Shown: one piece after another, positions 11,937 to 23,584 of the stretch | How positions within the stretch are numbered: the stretch's first letter is position 1 | How the letters are laid out: every line of letters begins with the position of its first letter | Assembly (NCBI GenBank): GCA_900541395.1 | Contig: UQJT01000008.1 | Span: 1 to 64,000, forward strand | Direction of reading: 5' to 3' | Source: an uncultured Desulfovibrio sp. | Lineage (GTDB): Bacteria > Desulfobacterota > Desulfovibrionia > Desulfovibrionales > Desulfovibrionaceae | Length of the DNA: 64,000 nt | The notes under the pieces: generated by a model | Told to the model about the DNA's origin: nothing | Database searches by the model: none | Seen by the model: only the letters and a program-made list of their open reading frames with translations | Position numbers and translations under genes: made by a program

Positions 11937-12845
11937 TCAATTGTAAGCCCGTCGTATGCGCCGCCGGGTGGGAGCGTGGGGTATGGCCTGGGCCGCGAAG
12001 CGCACGGTCTTGCGCCAGAGCCGTTCGGGCGCGGAATAGATGCGCCGGTACAGGCGGGGTTTGTGCTCCTCGCGCGGGTATCGGGCGCGCAGGGCGTCGA
12101 ATTCGTCTCCCCACAGCGCGCGGAACAATGCCTCGTTGCGCCGCACCAGGTCCTGGTTGCGGCGGCTGCCGAACGAGGCCTGCGCCTTGTGGTAAACGTA
12201 CAGATTGTCGATGAGCACGGTTTTCCAGCCCGCGCGCCGGGCGCGCATGCCCAGATCGGTTTCCTCAAAGTAGCCGGGGGCGTAACGTTCGTCGAACAAA
12301 CCCACCTGATCCAGCATGGTCCTGCGCATGCAAAAACAGAAACCGTCGGGCAGGATGACCGTGGGGTAGTCGGGCGGCCAGTCCCGAAGCAGGGCGTCCA
12401 TGCGGTCCACGTCGGCGCCGCTCCAGCCCGGTTTCATGGGGATGGAGAACAGGCCGCAATGCGAGCCCACGGGCGAGGCCAGGCCGATGGTCGGGTCCGA
12501 GGCGAAGCAGGCCAGCACGCGGTCCGCAAAGCCTTCGGGAATGGCCGTGTCGCTGTTCAGCAACACCACGACGTCGCCGTCGGTTTCGGCCAGCCCCTGG
12601 TTGACGTTGAGCAGATAGCCCCGGTTTTCGGGCCGGGTCAGCAGGCGGACGACGGGGCGATCCGCCGTCCGTTTTTCCATGCGTCGGACAAAGGCCGTCA
12701 GCAGGGTTGCGGTTTCCGGCCCGGACGCGTCGTCCAGAATAAGCAACTCGCGGTTTTTCCCCGAAAAGTGTCGCTCCAGGCTGTCCAGGCAGACGGCCAC
12801 GTCGTCCGGGGCGTTGTATACGGGAAGAACAACCGAAAGTTCCAT
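11937..12845 (-). CDS. Family 2 glycosyltransferase
   Basis: The 302-residue GT-A fold protein starts with the GT2 opening [22 protein letters not shown], has [23 protein letters not shown], and the metal-binding LLNSDTAIP (NSD), then [13 protein letters not shown] with the acceptor-side ED-type motif (EETD). The C-terminus is basic, suggesting membrane association. It sits 35 nt before kdsA and 46 nt after pyrG on the same strand, so a role in LPS or another surface glycan is likely. Donor and acceptor cannot be told from sequence. Confidence 0.85.
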   Translation of the reverse strand: MELSVVLPVYNAPDDVAVCLDSLERHFSGKNRELLILDDASGPETATLLTAFVRRMEKRTADRPVVRLLTRPENRGYLLNVNQGLAETDGDVVVLLNSDTAIPEGFADRVLACFASDPTIGLASPVGSHCGLFSIPMKPGWSGADVDRMDALLRDWPPDYPTVILPDGFCFCMRRTMLDQVGLFDERYAPGYFEETDLGMRARRAGWKTVLIDNLYVYHKAQASFGSRRNQDLVRRNEALFRALWGDEFDALRARYPREEHKPRLYRRIYSAPERLWRKTVRFAAQAIPHAPTRRRIRRAYN

Positions 12846-12891
12846 AGCAATCCTTGCCGCGAAAACGTGCGCGGAGCGTTTTGCGCGGTTT

Positions 12892-14796
<1,905 letters not shown>

Positions 14797-14844
14797 TTAC
14801 CCGACCCCGACCGGGGGCTGCGGCAGGAAGTAAAAGGAGCGCTC

Positions 14845-15648
14845 ATGGCCAAGGTTCATGTTCTGGTGTTCACCGGCTACGGCATCAACAGCCACGAAGA
14901 AACCGCCCACGCCGCCCGTCTGGCCGGGGCCGATCGCGCGGATGTGATCCATTTTTCCGACGTGGCGGCCGGGGAAGTGCGCCTGGATGATTACCAGATG
15001 CTGGCTTTCCCCGGCGGCTTCCTCGACGGCGACGACCTGGGCGCGGCCCAGGCGGCGGCCCAGCGCTGGCGTCACATGCGCGACGCGGCGGGCGTGCCCA
15101 TGATCGACCACCTGCGCCGCTTTTTGGATGAGGGCAAGTTGATGATCGGCATTTGCAACGGTTTTCAGTTGCTGGTCAAGTTGGGCATTCTGCCCGCCCT
15201 GGACGGACGCCGTTTCGAACGTCAGGTGTCGCTGACCTACAACGCCTCGGCCCGCTACGAGGACCGCTGGGTGCGCGTGGCCGCCGATCCCCTCTGTCCC
15301 TGCGTGTTCACCAGGGGCGTCGGCAATCTGACCGTGCCCGTGCGCCACGGCGAGGGCCGCCTGGTGAGCCCGGACGAAGCCGTTTTGGACCGCCTGGAGG
15401 CCGAGCACTTGGTGGCCCTGCGTTACGTGGACCCGGCCACGGGCGAACCCACCCAGGACTACCCGGCCAACCCCAACGGCTCGCCCCGGGCCATCGCCGG
15501 ACTGACCGACCCCACGGGACACGTGCTCGGCCTCATGCCCCACCCCGAAGCATTCAACCACGCCACCAACGCCCCTCGCTGGGCCCGGGGCGAATACGAA
15601 ATGCCCGGCACGGTCCTGTTTGAAAACGCCGTGCGCTATCTGCGCTGA
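14845..15648 (+). CDS. purQ: Phosphoribosylformylglycinamidine synthase, glutamine amidotransferase subunit
   Basis: Supplies ammonia from glutamine for the fourth step of purine synthesis, working with PurL (not in this window). From ATG 14845, preceded by AAAGGAG, the protein is 267 residues. Seen: LVFTGYGINSHEETAHA, LAFPGGFLDGDDLG, the nucleophile elbow IGICNGFQLL (Cys104), LPVRHGEGR and LMPHPEAF with the catalytic His and Glu. It resembles the longer PurQ forms, and the spacing to the next gene is 58 nt. Confidence 0.9.
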   Translation: MAKVHVLVFTGYGINSHEETAHAARLAGADRADVIHFSDVAAGEVRLDDYQMLAFPGGFLDGDDLGAAQAAAQRWRHMRDAAGVPMIDHLRRFLDEGKLMIGICNGFQLLVKLGILPALDGRRFERQVSLTYNASARYEDRWVRVAADPLCPCVFTRGVGNLTVPVRHGEGRLVSPDEAVLDRLEAEHLVALRYVDPATGEPTQDYPANPNGSPRAIAGLTDPTGHVLGLMPHPEAFNHATNAPRWARGEYEMPGTVLFENAVRYLR

Positions 15649-15706
15649 AACATGCGCCGCGCGGGCCGGGGGCGGAACGCCGTTCGGTCCCGGCGGGTAT
15701 TCGGAA

Positions 15707-16501
15707 ATGAAGAAAACGATTGTCGCGCCGGCGCTGCTTGCGGGGCTTTGCCTGAGCTGCTCCGGGTGCACCCTTTGCAGCCTCGTCGTGTCTCCGCCTA
15801 CTTCGCTGGGCTCGCCGCCGACATGGAAAGAGATTCTGCTGGGCAGTTCGAAGCGGCCCTCCGCGCGGGTCTGTGAATGGTACATCGGTTCCATGCGGGG
15901 CGGGGATATGTTGTTTTCCTTGTCCTATGAGAATAAAACATATCCTCTTCTGGGGTTTTCGGCGCGGGAGCCCCTGCGCCGCGGCGAACTGTTCGTTCCC
16001 TGCGGCGCGTTTGCCGGACAGTCCGACGAGGCGGCCCGCTTTCTGGGCGTGCTGGACCATGATGATGCGGACCGGTACTGGTCGCGTCAGGCTTACCCCG
16101 ACTGCCTGGACATCCGCACCAACCAACGCTTCAGCCTGACGTGGTTTGACGCCGAGGCGGATCGCCTTTACTGCGCCTTTCTGCATGTTCCGGCTGTTTC
16201 CGAGCTGTCCGAACGGGCGGAGGACGGAGCCGGAATTCGGATGGCTTTTGTGCTGGACGGCCCCGTGGTGTATTGGCTGCTCCTGCCCCGGGACACCGCC
16301 CGGGAACCGGAGCTGCTGGACTGCTCACGGGGAAGCCCCGTCGACGAGGCTTATTTTGCGGGCGGGCTGGAGGCGGCGCGCCGGGCGGCGGCAAAAGCCC
16401 GCGTATTTTTCGCGCAACCGCCGCCCGGCCTGCGCGGACGGTGGCCCGATGCCGTGCTTCGGTCCGCGTGCCGGGAGGCCGGGGCCTCCGTAAACGACTG
16501 A
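15707..16501 (+). CDS. Conserved hypothetical exported protein, possible lipoprotein
   Basis: A 264-residue protein of unrecognised family. It starts with a basic-hydrophobic signal (MKKTIVAPALLAGL) running into a cysteine-rich stretch LCLSCSGCTLCSL; several Cys could be lipidated but none has a textbook lipobox because the -3 position is Cys. The mature part is rich in Trp/Tyr and contains WYIGSMRGGDMLFSLSY and YWLLLPRDTA. Start chosen at 15707 because it gives a complete signal peptide. It lies between purQ and the fliG promoter; no functional link is visible. Confidence 0.6.
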   Translation: MKKTIVAPALLAGLCLSCSGCTLCSLVVSPPTSLGSPPTWKEILLGSSKRPSARVCEWYIGSMRGGDMLFSLSYENKTYPLLGFSAREPLRRGELFVPCGAFAGQSDEAARFLGVLDHDDADRYWSRQAYPDCLDIRTNQRFSLTWFDAEADRLYCAFLHVPAVSELSERAEDGAGIRMAFVLDGPVVYWLLLPRDTAREPELLDCSRGSPVDEAYFAGGLEAARRAAAKARVFFAQPPPGLRGRWPDAVLRSACREAGASVND

Positions 16502-16546
16502 AAAGGGCGGAAGCGCCGTTCGGGCGGCGCGGGAGCGGATATTTTT

Positions 16547-16562
16547 TGGCAAGTTTTTTGCA
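16547..16562 (+). promoter_or_regulatory. Predicted sigma-54 promoter of fliGHI
   Basis: TGGCAAGTTTTTTGCA matches the -24/-12 consensus TGGCACG-N4-TTGCW at all but one base, with the required 10 bases between GG and GC. It lies 80 nt before the fliG ATG. Sigma-54 control of flagellar basal-body genes is common in this group. Confidence 0.75.
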
Positions 16563-16641
16563 ATTGTCGATTCGGACAGGGTATGGGCCTGTCGGTGTGC
16601 CATTATTTTGACGCAAAGGCATTGTTTGAGGAGTGGCAGGC

Positions 16642-17640
16642 ATGGAGCTCAAGGGCACGGAAAAGATCGCCGTACTGCTGTTGGCGCTTGGCGACAAATT
16701 CACGGCGGACGTTTTCAAGCGCATGGATCGCCGTGAGATAACGGCTATTTCCAAGGCGATTGTGGAACTGGAACCCGTGCCCAGGGATACCGTGGAAGAG
16801 GTGCTGCGCGAGTTTCATACCTCTCTGGTGGCGGGCATGGACGTGGTGGCCGGGGGGCAGGATGCGGCCAAACGTATGCTGACCACCAATCTGGACAGCG
16901 AAACGGCCAAATACGTCATGGACTCCCTCAACCTTGAAGTGGGGCCCGTGCCCTTCCGCGAACTCGAACGCGTCAGCCCGCGCCTGCTGGCCCAGCTTCT
17001 GCGCAGCGAACATCCGCAGACCCTGGCTCTTATTCTGGGGCATCTCAAACCGGATCAGGCCGCCAACATGCTGACCATGCTCCCCGCCGGGGTGAGGGCC
17101 GAGGTGCTTATGCGTCTGGCCAGGCTGGAATCCGTGCCCGAGGATATGCTCATGGAGGTCGACCGGGTGCTGCAAAGCCAGCTTATCGCCATGGGCGGCA
17201 AGGAAGGCAAAAAGGTGGGCGGCGTGCAGTCCGTGGCCGAAATCCTCAACCAGGTGGACCGTTCCACGGAAGAGGAAGTGCTGTCTGAAATCGAGGAAGA
17301 ATCGACTCAGATGGCCGAGGACATCCGCAACCTCATGTTTGTGTTCGAAGACTGCAAACTGCTCGACGATCGGGGCATGCGCGAACTGCTCAAGGAAGTG
17401 TCCAACGACGATCTCACTTTGGCCCTGCGCGGCGCTTCGGACGAGCTGAAGGAACGCTTCTTCAAGAACATGTCGGAACGCGCGGGCAACATGATCAGGG
17501 AAGAGCTGGAGTTCATGGGGCCGGCCCGGCTGTCCGAGGTGGAAGGCGCGCAGCAGAATATTGTCAAGGTGGTGCGGCGGCTGGAGCAGGGGGGCAAGAT
17601 TGTGATCAACCGAGGCGGTGGCGGCGATGTCCTCGTCTGA
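16642..17640 (+). CDS. fliG: Flagellar motor switch protein FliG
   Basis: Rotor protein at the cytoplasmic face of the MS ring that takes torque from MotA. 332 residues, typical length. N-domain KGTEKIAVLLLALGD, middle domain with EHPQ (123-126) in LLRSEHPQTLALILGHL, and C-domain with the charged-helix region FEDCKLLDDRGMRELLKEVSNDDLTLALRG followed by EELEFMGPARLSEVE. The ATG at 16642 is eight bases after GAGGAG; the GTG at 16633 overlaps that ribosome site and was rejected. Confidence 0.97.
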   Translation: MELKGTEKIAVLLLALGDKFTADVFKRMDRREITAISKAIVELEPVPRDTVEEVLREFHTSLVAGMDVVAGGQDAAKRMLTTNLDSETAKYVMDSLNLEVGPVPFRELERVSPRLLAQLLRSEHPQTLALILGHLKPDQAANMLTMLPAGVRAEVLMRLARLESVPEDMLMEVDRVLQSQLIAMGGKEGKKVGGVQSVAEILNQVDRSTEEEVLSEIEEESTQMAEDIRNLMFVFEDCKLLDDRGMRELLKEVSNDDLTLALRGASDELKERFFKNMSERAGNMIREELEFMGPARLSEVEGAQQNIVKVVRRLEQGGKIVINRGGGGDVLV

Positions 17641-19063
17641 TGAAGAATCCCGTTTCGGCACCATTTTCATGGGGCCCACCCCGGACCGCGAAACCACGTT
17701 GGAACGTCTGTACGACGCGGCTCAGCGCGAGGTCTGGAATCAGCAGACCGAAGAGGAATACCTCGAACGGGTCAAGGCCAGGGCCACGGAGCGCGTACGC
17801 GCCCTGTTGCTCCAGGCCCGGCGGCGCGGCGACGATATTTTGCGCGAAGCGGAAAGCAAGGCCGGAAGCCTGCGGGCCGAGGCCGCGGCCATCAAGGCCG
17901 AAGCGGAACAAACACGGGATGCCCTGACGGGCGAAGCGCGGGCTTTGCTCGACGAGGCCGCCGCCCTGCGCGATGCGGCCCGTTCCGAAGGCTACGAGGA
18001 AGGCCGGGCCCGGGCCGAAGCCGAACTGGCCGAAACCCGCCGGGCCCTGGGCGAAACCACGGCCGTCGTCCTGCTCGGCATTCATGAGCAATGCGCCCAT
18101 ATTTTCGAGGCCTGGCGCGCCGATCTGGTCGCCCTGCTGCGCGAGGCGGTGGAAAAGGGAACGGGGCTGGCGGTGGACCGGGACCGGGCCGCCGTGCTGG
18201 AACAGCTTTTGGATCGCAGTATGCGGGCTCTTCTGGATCGTCGCCGTCTGATCGTGCGGGTCAACCCCGTGGATGCGGCTCTGGTTACGGACATGCTGGC
18301 CGACGCCAAGCGCGGCGGCCCGCGCGCGGATAACTGGGAACTGACAGTCGACCCTGAATTGGAACCCGGCAGCCTGGTGGTGGAAAGCGAATCGGGTTTG
18401 GTGAACAACAGCCGCGGAGTGCGACGCTCCGTGGTGGATGAGGTGCTGGAACACCTCACGCTGCCCGCGGGGCAGGCCGATCAGGACGCCGTGACGGCGG
18501 TCGCCCGAACTTTGGTGGAGGAAATGCGCGGCCACGGCGTGGAACTGGAGGAAGAGGGCGACGAAGCGTCCTCCGACACGTCCGGAACCGCCCCCGTCTC
18601 CGGCGAAGCGGCTCTTGGCGCTTCTTCCGATGCCGACGCTCCCGTTCCGACGCAAACGGCGGATGCCGGAAGCCCGCTCGCGCCGGAAGCCTCCGGCGAA
18701 GCGGCGGAGCCCGTCGTTCAGACCGCGCCGTCCTTGGCGGAGCCGGAACCGTCCCCGCCCCCGGCGGAAGCCGATCCGGCTCCCGAAGTCGCGCCGTCCG
18801 CCGCCTCCGCCCGGGCGCGGCCCGCCGAGCCCGGCCCCGCGCAGTCCTCGGCCGCTGCCGATGTTCTGTCCGAAGCCGAGACCCAAAGCATGGTGCAGGA
18901 ATTTTTGGGCCGGGCCGGGGATGGAGCGCCCTCCGCTTCCGACGGCAAGTCCGCTCCGGCCGGAGAACAGGGCCTGCCCCCCGACGTGGCCGACGAACTG
19001 TTGGCCGACATGGGCTTCGGTCCGGACCGCAAGGACGCGGGTGCGGCGTCCGAACAGGCGTAA
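17627..19063 (+). CDS. fliH: Flagellar export apparatus protein FliH, with long C-terminal extension
   Basis: Stator/regulator of the FliI ATPase. The ATG at 17627 overlaps the fliG 3' end by 14 nt. Residues about 45-150 form an Ala/Glu/Arg-rich coiled coil (ERVRALLLQARRRGDDILREA), followed by the conserved FliH C-domain (about 150-285: RRLIVRVNPVDAALV, ELTVDPELEPGSLVVESESG, VDEVLEHL). Unusually, about 180 further residues rich in Ala, Pro, Glu and Ser follow. Total 478 residues against roughly 230-250 for common FliH. Position between fliG and fliI makes the call safe despite divergence. Confidence 0.88.
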   Translation: MSSSDEESRFGTIFMGPTPDRETTLERLYDAAQREVWNQQTEEEYLERVKARATERVRALLLQARRRGDDILREAESKAGSLRAEAAAIKAEAEQTRDALTGEARALLDEAAALRDAARSEGYEEGRARAEAELAETRRALGETTAVVLLGIHEQCAHIFEAWRADLVALLREAVEKGTGLAVDRDRAAVLEQLLDRSMRALLDRRRLIVRVNPVDAALVTDMLADAKRGGPRADNWELTVDPELEPGSLVVESESGLVNNSRGVRRSVVDEVLEHLTLPAGQADQDAVTAVARTLVEEMRGHGVELEEEGDEASSDTSGTAPVSGEAALGASSDADAPVPTQTADAGSPLAPEASGEAAEPVVQTAPSLAEPEPSPPPAEADPAPEVAPSAASARARPAEPGPAQSSAAADVLSEAETQSMVQEFLGRAGDGAPSASDGKSAPAGEQGLPPDVADELLADMGFGPDRKDAGAASEQA

Positions 19064-19078
19064 ACGCCGGGAGTCGTT

Positions 19079-20401
19079 ATGGGATTCGATCCGCGCACCT
19101 GCCTGGAGTTGCTCCGAAAGGCCGAACCCGCCCAGTCCTTCGGCAAGGTCAACAAGGTGGTGGGGCTGGTGGCCGAGGCCGGAGGAATCAGCGCCTCGCT
19201 GGGCGCGGTGTGCCATATCCTGCCCGATGACGGCGGCGACCCCATCGCGGCCGAGGTGGTGGGCTTTCGCGACGGCAATCTGTTGTTTATGCCTTATGGC
19301 GAAATGCGCGGCGTGCGGCCGGGCAGCCTGATCCGCAATTCCAGCCTGCCCCCGGTGTTTCCGGTGGGGCCGGGCCTGCTGGGGCGGGCTTTCGACGCCT
19401 TCGGCAATCCGTTGGACAAAGGGGAGCCCATTGCTCCCGAAGACATGGTTCCTCTGTATGCCGCGCCGCCCGCGCCCCTGGAGCGCCCGCGCATCGTGGA
19501 CCCCCTGGACGTGGGGGTGCGCGCCGTCAATTCTCTGCTGACCCTGGGCAAGGGGCAGCGCGTGGGCATTATGGCCGGGTCCGGGGTGGGCAAATCCACC
19601 CTGATGGGCATGATGGCCCGTTACACCGCCGCCGACGTCAACGTCATGGGGCTCATCGGCGAGCGCGGCCGCGAAGTGCTGGAATTTATGGAAAAGGACC
19701 TGGGACCGGAGGGTATGGCCCGGTCCGTGGTCATCGTGGCCACTTCGGATCAGTCCTCGCTGGTGCGTATGCGCGCCGCCTACGCGGCCACGGCCGTGGC
19801 CGAATACTTCCGCGATCAGGGCAAGGACGTGCTGCTGATGATGGATTCGGTGACGCGCTTTGCCATGGCCTCGCGCGAAGTGGGGCTGGCCACGGGCGAA
19901 CCGCCCACCACCAAGGGATATACGCCGTCCGTGTTCGCCCAGTTGCCGCGTCTGCTGGAGCGGGCGGGCCGCTCGGACCGGGGCACCATCACCGGCATTT
20001 ACACCGTGCTGGTGGACGGCGACGACTTCAACGAACCCGTTGCCGACTCCGTGCGCTCCATTCTGGACGGGCACATCGTGCTCACCCGGGCTTTGGCCGA
20101 CCAGGGGCATTTTCCGGCCATCGACGTGCTTCGTTCCATCAGCCGACTGCGCAACGACATCGTGGCCCGCGAGGTGGTCGAGGCGGGCCGCATGGTCACC
20201 GGGCTCATGGCCACGTACAAGCAGGTGGCGGATATGATCAATATCGGCGCTTACGCTCAGGGTTCCAACCCGGAAATCGACGCCGCCATTCGCATGCGCG
20301 ACCCCACCGACGCCTTTCTGCGCCAGAATGTGGGCGACCGTGAAAACCTTGTGGATTCCTTTACCAAACTGCTCGAACTGGCGACCAAGGCTCAGGGTTG
20401 A
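19079..20401 (+). CDS. fliI: Flagellum-specific ATP synthase FliI
   Basis: Hexameric ATPase of flagellar type III export. 440 residues. F1-beta-like architecture: GRAFDAFGNPLDKG, IVDPLDVGVRAVNSLLTLGKGQ, Walker A GSGVGKST (167-174), GLIGERGREVLEF, and Walker B VLLMMDSVTRFAMASREVGLATGEPPTTKGY, the FliI hallmark. It follows fliH by 15 nt. No fliJ follows: the transcript runs into a GC-rich hairpin and a convergent chemoreceptor gene. Confidence 0.97.
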   Translation: MGFDPRTCLELLRKAEPAQSFGKVNKVVGLVAEAGGISASLGAVCHILPDDGGDPIAAEVVGFRDGNLLFMPYGEMRGVRPGSLIRNSSLPPVFPVGPGLLGRAFDAFGNPLDKGEPIAPEDMVPLYAAPPAPLERPRIVDPLDVGVRAVNSLLTLGKGQRVGIMAGSGVGKSTLMGMMARYTAADVNVMGLIGERGREVLEFMEKDLGPEGMARSVVIVATSDQSSLVRMRAAYAATAVAEYFRDQGKDVLLMMDSVTRFAMASREVGLATGEPPTTKGYTPSVFAQLPRLLERAGRSDRGTITGIYTVLVDGDDFNEPVADSVRSILDGHIVLTRALADQGHFPAIDVLRSISRLRNDIVAREVVEAGRMVTGLMATYKQVADMINIGAYAQGSNPEIDAAIRMRDPTDAFLRQNVGDRENLVDSFTKLLELATKAQG

Positions 20402-20418
20402 ACGCGCGTGAAGAAAAA

Positions 20419-20441
20419 GCCCCGGCACGATATGCCGGGGC
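20419..20441 (-). terminator. Intrinsic terminator for the chemoreceptor gene
   Basis: A 9-bp stem GCCCCGGCA/TGCCGGGGC with a 5-nt loop is followed on the minus strand by TTTTT. It lies 195 nt beyond the chemoreceptor stop and 18 nt after fliI, and could also slow fliI transcripts. Confidence 0.65.
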
Positions 20442-20444
20442 GTT

Positions 20445-20479
20445 AGAGCGGTTTGCTGTTGAAAACGGCAAGTGCTCCG
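20445..20479. repeat. Dispersed intergenic repeat, copy B
   Basis: 35 nt, 30 identical to 5974-6008, sharing TTGAAAACGGCAAG. Located between the convergent fliI and chemoreceptor genes, directly beside the terminator hairpin. Confidence 0.5.
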
Positions 20480-20635
20480 GCGGCCGCGGGAGCGGACGCC
20501 CGCTGCCCTAATGACTGCCGACAAAGTCGACGGCCCCGAAAATCAGGAGCAGGTCGCGGCGTATCTTCGCTCGCTTCATCCGTCGGCTTTGCCGCCGTCG
20601 GCGCGCAAAGTCCGCGCGGCGAGGGGGCGTCGGGC

Positions 20636-22375
20636 TTAAGCCCGCTTCATTTCGTCGATAAGGCCGGAGAGCACCTGCGCCTGTCCGGCCAGTTCCGAAA
20701 CCGCGCGGGCGGCTTCTTCCATAGCCCGCGCCGTTTCGGTCGCAATGGTGTTCACCTGGCCGACGGAGCGGGTGATTTCCTCGCTGGTGGCGGACTGCTG
20801 TTCGCTGGCCGTGGCGATGCTCCGCACCTGGTCCGCCGTGTTGTCCACCATGTTCACGATTTCCTTCAGCGCGTCGCCGGAGCGAGTGGCCAGGTCCGTG
20901 GCCTGTTCGATGCGGCTCACCGCGTCGTCCACCTGGGCCATGCTTTTGGCGGCGCTGTCCTGAATGGCCTTGATGGCGTTGCCCACGTCGGTGGTGGAAG
21001 CCATGGTTTTTTCAGCCAGGTTCCGCACCTCGTCGGCCACTACGGCGAAGCCGCGCCCGGCCTCGCCCGCGCGGGCGGCCTCGATGGCGGCGTTCAGGGC
21101 CAGCAGGTTGGTTTGGTCCGCGATGTCCGAAATAACGGCCATGATCTGGTTGATGGACTGGGCCTGTTCGCTCAGCGCGGCCATATCCTCTTTAAGAGTC
21201 AGCGATGCATCCCGCACCTCGCGGATGCTGGTCACGGCTTCGCCCACCACGTTCGCGCCCTGTTCCGCCTTGTGGCGCGTGGCGGCGGACACGTCCGAGG
21301 CGTTGCCCGCGTTTTTGGCCACTTCCAACACGGTGCTGTTCATTTCTTCCATGGCCGTGGCGGTTTCGGTCACCCGCGCGGCCTGTTCGGCGGCCCCCCG
21401 TTCGGACTGTTCGATCTGGGCCGACAGTTCGGCGGAGGCCGACGAGACGATGCCCGCCACTTCCTCCAGGCGGTCGGCCGCGGCCAACATGCCGTCGCGC
21501 TTGGCCTGGGCGTCCTTGCCGGCGGCGTCGGCCTGAACCATGGCTTCCTGCGCCTTGCGCGATTCCTCCTGGGCGCGTTCCGATTCCTGCCGGGTATTTT
21601 CAATATGCCGCTTCAGGGTGTCCACCATAGTCAATATTTCCGCGTACACGCCTCGGGCATGAGGGTCCGCATCCAGTTCCAGCCTGCCGCCCGCCACCTG
21701 TTTGGCCAGCACGGCCAGTTCGCCGGGGTCTTTGCCCAACTGGGCGAGCGTGTTGCGGATGATGTAGACGGCCACCAGCGCCGCCAGCACGGTGGCCACG
21801 ACAATCAGCCCCAAAACCAGAGCCCGGGCCGTGGCGTAGGTGGCTTCGCTCTGCGCGCCGGCCTCTTCGGAAATTTGCTTGTTGTAGGCGGTCAGGTCCT
21901 GCATTTTGGCGGTCATGGCCTCGAAGGTTTCCATGCCCTGCCCGTTGAGCTCGGCCCGGGCAGCCTCGTTTTGCTGCTGTTCGGACATGAGGCGGGTGCG
22001 TTCGCTCAGTTTGAAATATTCTTCCCACAACGCCAGAAGTTCGTTGTACAGAATCTTGTCCGCCTCATCCATGGGAACCGCCGCATAGGCCCGGCCGGCT
22101 TTTTCAAACGCTTCCCGCTTGGCGTCCATACGCTTGGCGTATTTGTTCATTTCCTCCGGAGTGGAGGACAGCAGGTGCTGCATCTGCTGGAGCCGGAAGT
22201 CCGACATGGCGGTGTTCATTTCCTCGGCCGCTATGGCGGCAGGCATGCCCTCCCGCGCAATGAGGTATGTGTCCTCATTCATGTTGGCCATCTGCACCAG
22301 GCTGAAGCCTCCGATAATCACCAAAAAAAGAACCAGGCTGGCCATGGCCAGTCCCAGTTTTGTACCCAGTTTCAT
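20636..22375 (-). CDS. Methyl-accepting chemotaxis protein
   Basis: Transmembrane chemoreceptor, 579 residues. A first membrane helix (about 8-29) is followed by a helical periplasmic domain of about 155 residues of the four-helix-bundle type ([23 protein letters not shown] onward), a second helix (about 187-208), a HAMP domain and the long signalling coiled coil whose tip reads [21 protein letters not shown] / [17 protein letters not shown]. No C-terminal CheR-tether pentapeptide is seen. Ligand unknown. It is convergent with fliI and probably reports to the same flagellar motor. Confidence 0.95.
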   Translation of the reverse strand: MKLGTKLGLAMASLVLFLVIIGGFSLVQMANMNEDTYLIAREGMPAAIAAEEMNTAMSDFRLQQMQHLLSSTPEEMNKYAKRMDAKREAFEKAGRAYAAVPMDEADKILYNELLALWEEYFKLSERTRLMSEQQQNEAARAELNGQGMETFEAMTAKMQDLTAYNKQISEEAGAQSEATYATARALVLGLIVVATVLAALVAVYIIRNTLAQLGKDPGELAVLAKQVAGGRLELDADPHARGVYAEILTMVDTLKRHIENTRQESERAQEESRKAQEAMVQADAAGKDAQAKRDGMLAAADRLEEVAGIVSSASAELSAQIEQSERGAAEQAARVTETATAMEEMNSTVLEVAKNAGNASDVSAATRHKAEQGANVVGEAVTSIREVRDASLTLKEDMAALSEQAQSINQIMAVISDIADQTNLLALNAAIEAARAGEAGRGFAVVADEVRNLAEKTMASTTDVGNAIKAIQDSAAKSMAQVDDAVSRIEQATDLATRSGDALKEIVNMVDNTADQVRSIATASEQQSATSEEITRSVGQVNTIATETARAMEEAARAVSELAGQAQVLSGLIDEMKRA

Positions 22376-22793
22376 GTGTCCCCTTCCTTAAATTGTTCGG
22401 TTTGTTTGAATAAAAACCGTAGGCAATCCCCCCTTGGGGCAGGGGACCTTCATAAAAGAAAGACGACAAATTTTCGCCTTTCTTTAGAGCAAGACTATTT
22501 AAAATATACTATCCTGTGAGAATACACAATCGTGAAAAACAGGCGGAGACGAGACATCGGTATGGGGAACGTCCGTCGCGTTCCGGCGAGCGTTGACGCC
22601 CGGCGGACAAGCCCTTAAGTTGCGAAGAACAGGCGCGCCGCGGCAGCTTCCGGCGCGGGGCCTGTTCCTGGGATGGCGTCCGTTCGGCGTATATGCGTCG
22701 TGTGGAGTTTTGGGGAGTGGACAAGCCGCAGGCGCGGCATCAGGATGGGCGCGGGGCGCGCCAGGGGCGAAGCCCCGGCCGAGAGCAAAAGTT
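22376..22793. other. Intergenic region between chemoreceptor and DUF599 genes
   Basis: 418 nt between divergent genes. The part next to the chemoreceptor (22390-22510) is A/T-rich and is the likely promoter area; the rest is GC-rich. No RNA gene, repeat or convincing short gene was seen. Confidence 0.4.
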
Positions 22794-23483
22794 ATGGACG
22801 CCTATTTTTCCCATATCTTCGATTTCGTCTGTCTGGCCTTTTCGTTGGCCCTGTTTCTGGGGTACAACCTCTACATAGGCCGCAAACTGAAGACCAATCC
22901 GCTGTATACCATTCAGGGCGTGTCCGAGACTGCCCGGCGGGAATGGGCGGCCGGGGTCATGCGGGCCGGGGACGGCATTTTGGCCGTGCAGACTCTGCGC
23001 AATTCCACTATGGTGGCCTCCTTCATGGCCTCCACCTCCACCCTGCTGGCCTTGGGCGTGCTGTCGCTGTCGGCCCAGGCCGAACACGTGGCCGAAACCT
23101 GGCACGTCCTCAACCTGGTCGGCGCCGCCAGCCAGGGCATGTTGATGATCAAAATTCTGGCCCTGATGCTCGATTTGTTTTTCGCCTTTTTTTGTTTTTC
23201 GTCGTCCATCCGCCTCTACAATCATGTGGGCTTCATGATCAACACCTGTGACGGCTCGGTGGCGGAAGACGTCAAGATCGCCTTTGTCACCGCCCATCTG
23301 AACAGCGCCGCGCACCAGTTTCATACCGGCATGCGCGCCTTTTATTTTATGGTGCCCCTGGTGTTCTGGGTGTTCGGATCGGTATTGCTGATCCTGAGCA
23401 CGGCAGCCATGATCGCGGTGGTCCACATTTTGGACAAGACGCCCCACGCCAGCAGCGCTTTGCTGCCCCGGCGGCCTTCTTGA
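22794..23483 (+). CDS. DUF599-like integral membrane protein
   Basis: 229-residue protein with about four membrane segments: residues 8-24, around 72-92, around 108-130 and a C-terminal hydrophobic stretch AFYFMVPLVFWVFGSVLLILSTAAMIAVV. The arrangement with RREWAAGVMRAGDGILAVQTLRNSTMVASFMAS and IRLYNHVGFMIN resembles DUF599 proteins, whose function is unknown. The chosen ATG (22794) starts just before the first helix; the longer frame upstream is GC-rich noise. Confidence 0.65.
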   Translation: MDAYFSHIFDFVCLAFSLALFLGYNLYIGRKLKTNPLYTIQGVSETARREWAAGVMRAGDGILAVQTLRNSTMVASFMASTSTLLALGVLSLSAQAEHVAETWHVLNLVGAASQGMLMIKILALMLDLFFAFFCFSSSIRLYNHVGFMINTCDGSVAEDVKIAFVTAHLNSAAHQFHTGMRAFYFMVPLVFWVFGSVLLILSTAAMIAVVHILDKTPHASSALLPRRPS

Positions 23484-23520
23484 AAATTTTTGGACTTTTC
23501 GCCGGAAGCCCGTCCCCCCT

Positions 23521-23543
23521 CGGCCGCGCGAAAAGCGCGGCCG
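23521..23543. terminator. Hairpin between convergent DUF599 and M20 hydrolase genes
   Basis: CGGCCGCGC/GCGCGGCCG, a 9-bp stem with a GAAAA loop, in the 101-nt convergent gap. It contains the 13-mer CGCGAAAAGCGCG that recurs at 32674, 46453 and 49735. Confidence 0.6.
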
Positions 23544-23584
23544 GGACATCTTTCGGCCGCCGTTTTCGCCCGCATCGGGCGGAT

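Noticed and set aside
17606..20524. 972-codon minus-strand frame opposite fliH-fliI
   Set aside because: Low-complexity Gly/Arg/His protein, covering two certain genes and a terminator.
22430..22490. Sigma-28-like TAAAGAAA-N11-GTCGTCTT on the minus strand ahead of the chemoreceptor
   Set aside because: The -35 half is partial and the -10 half matches GCCGATAA at too few positions.
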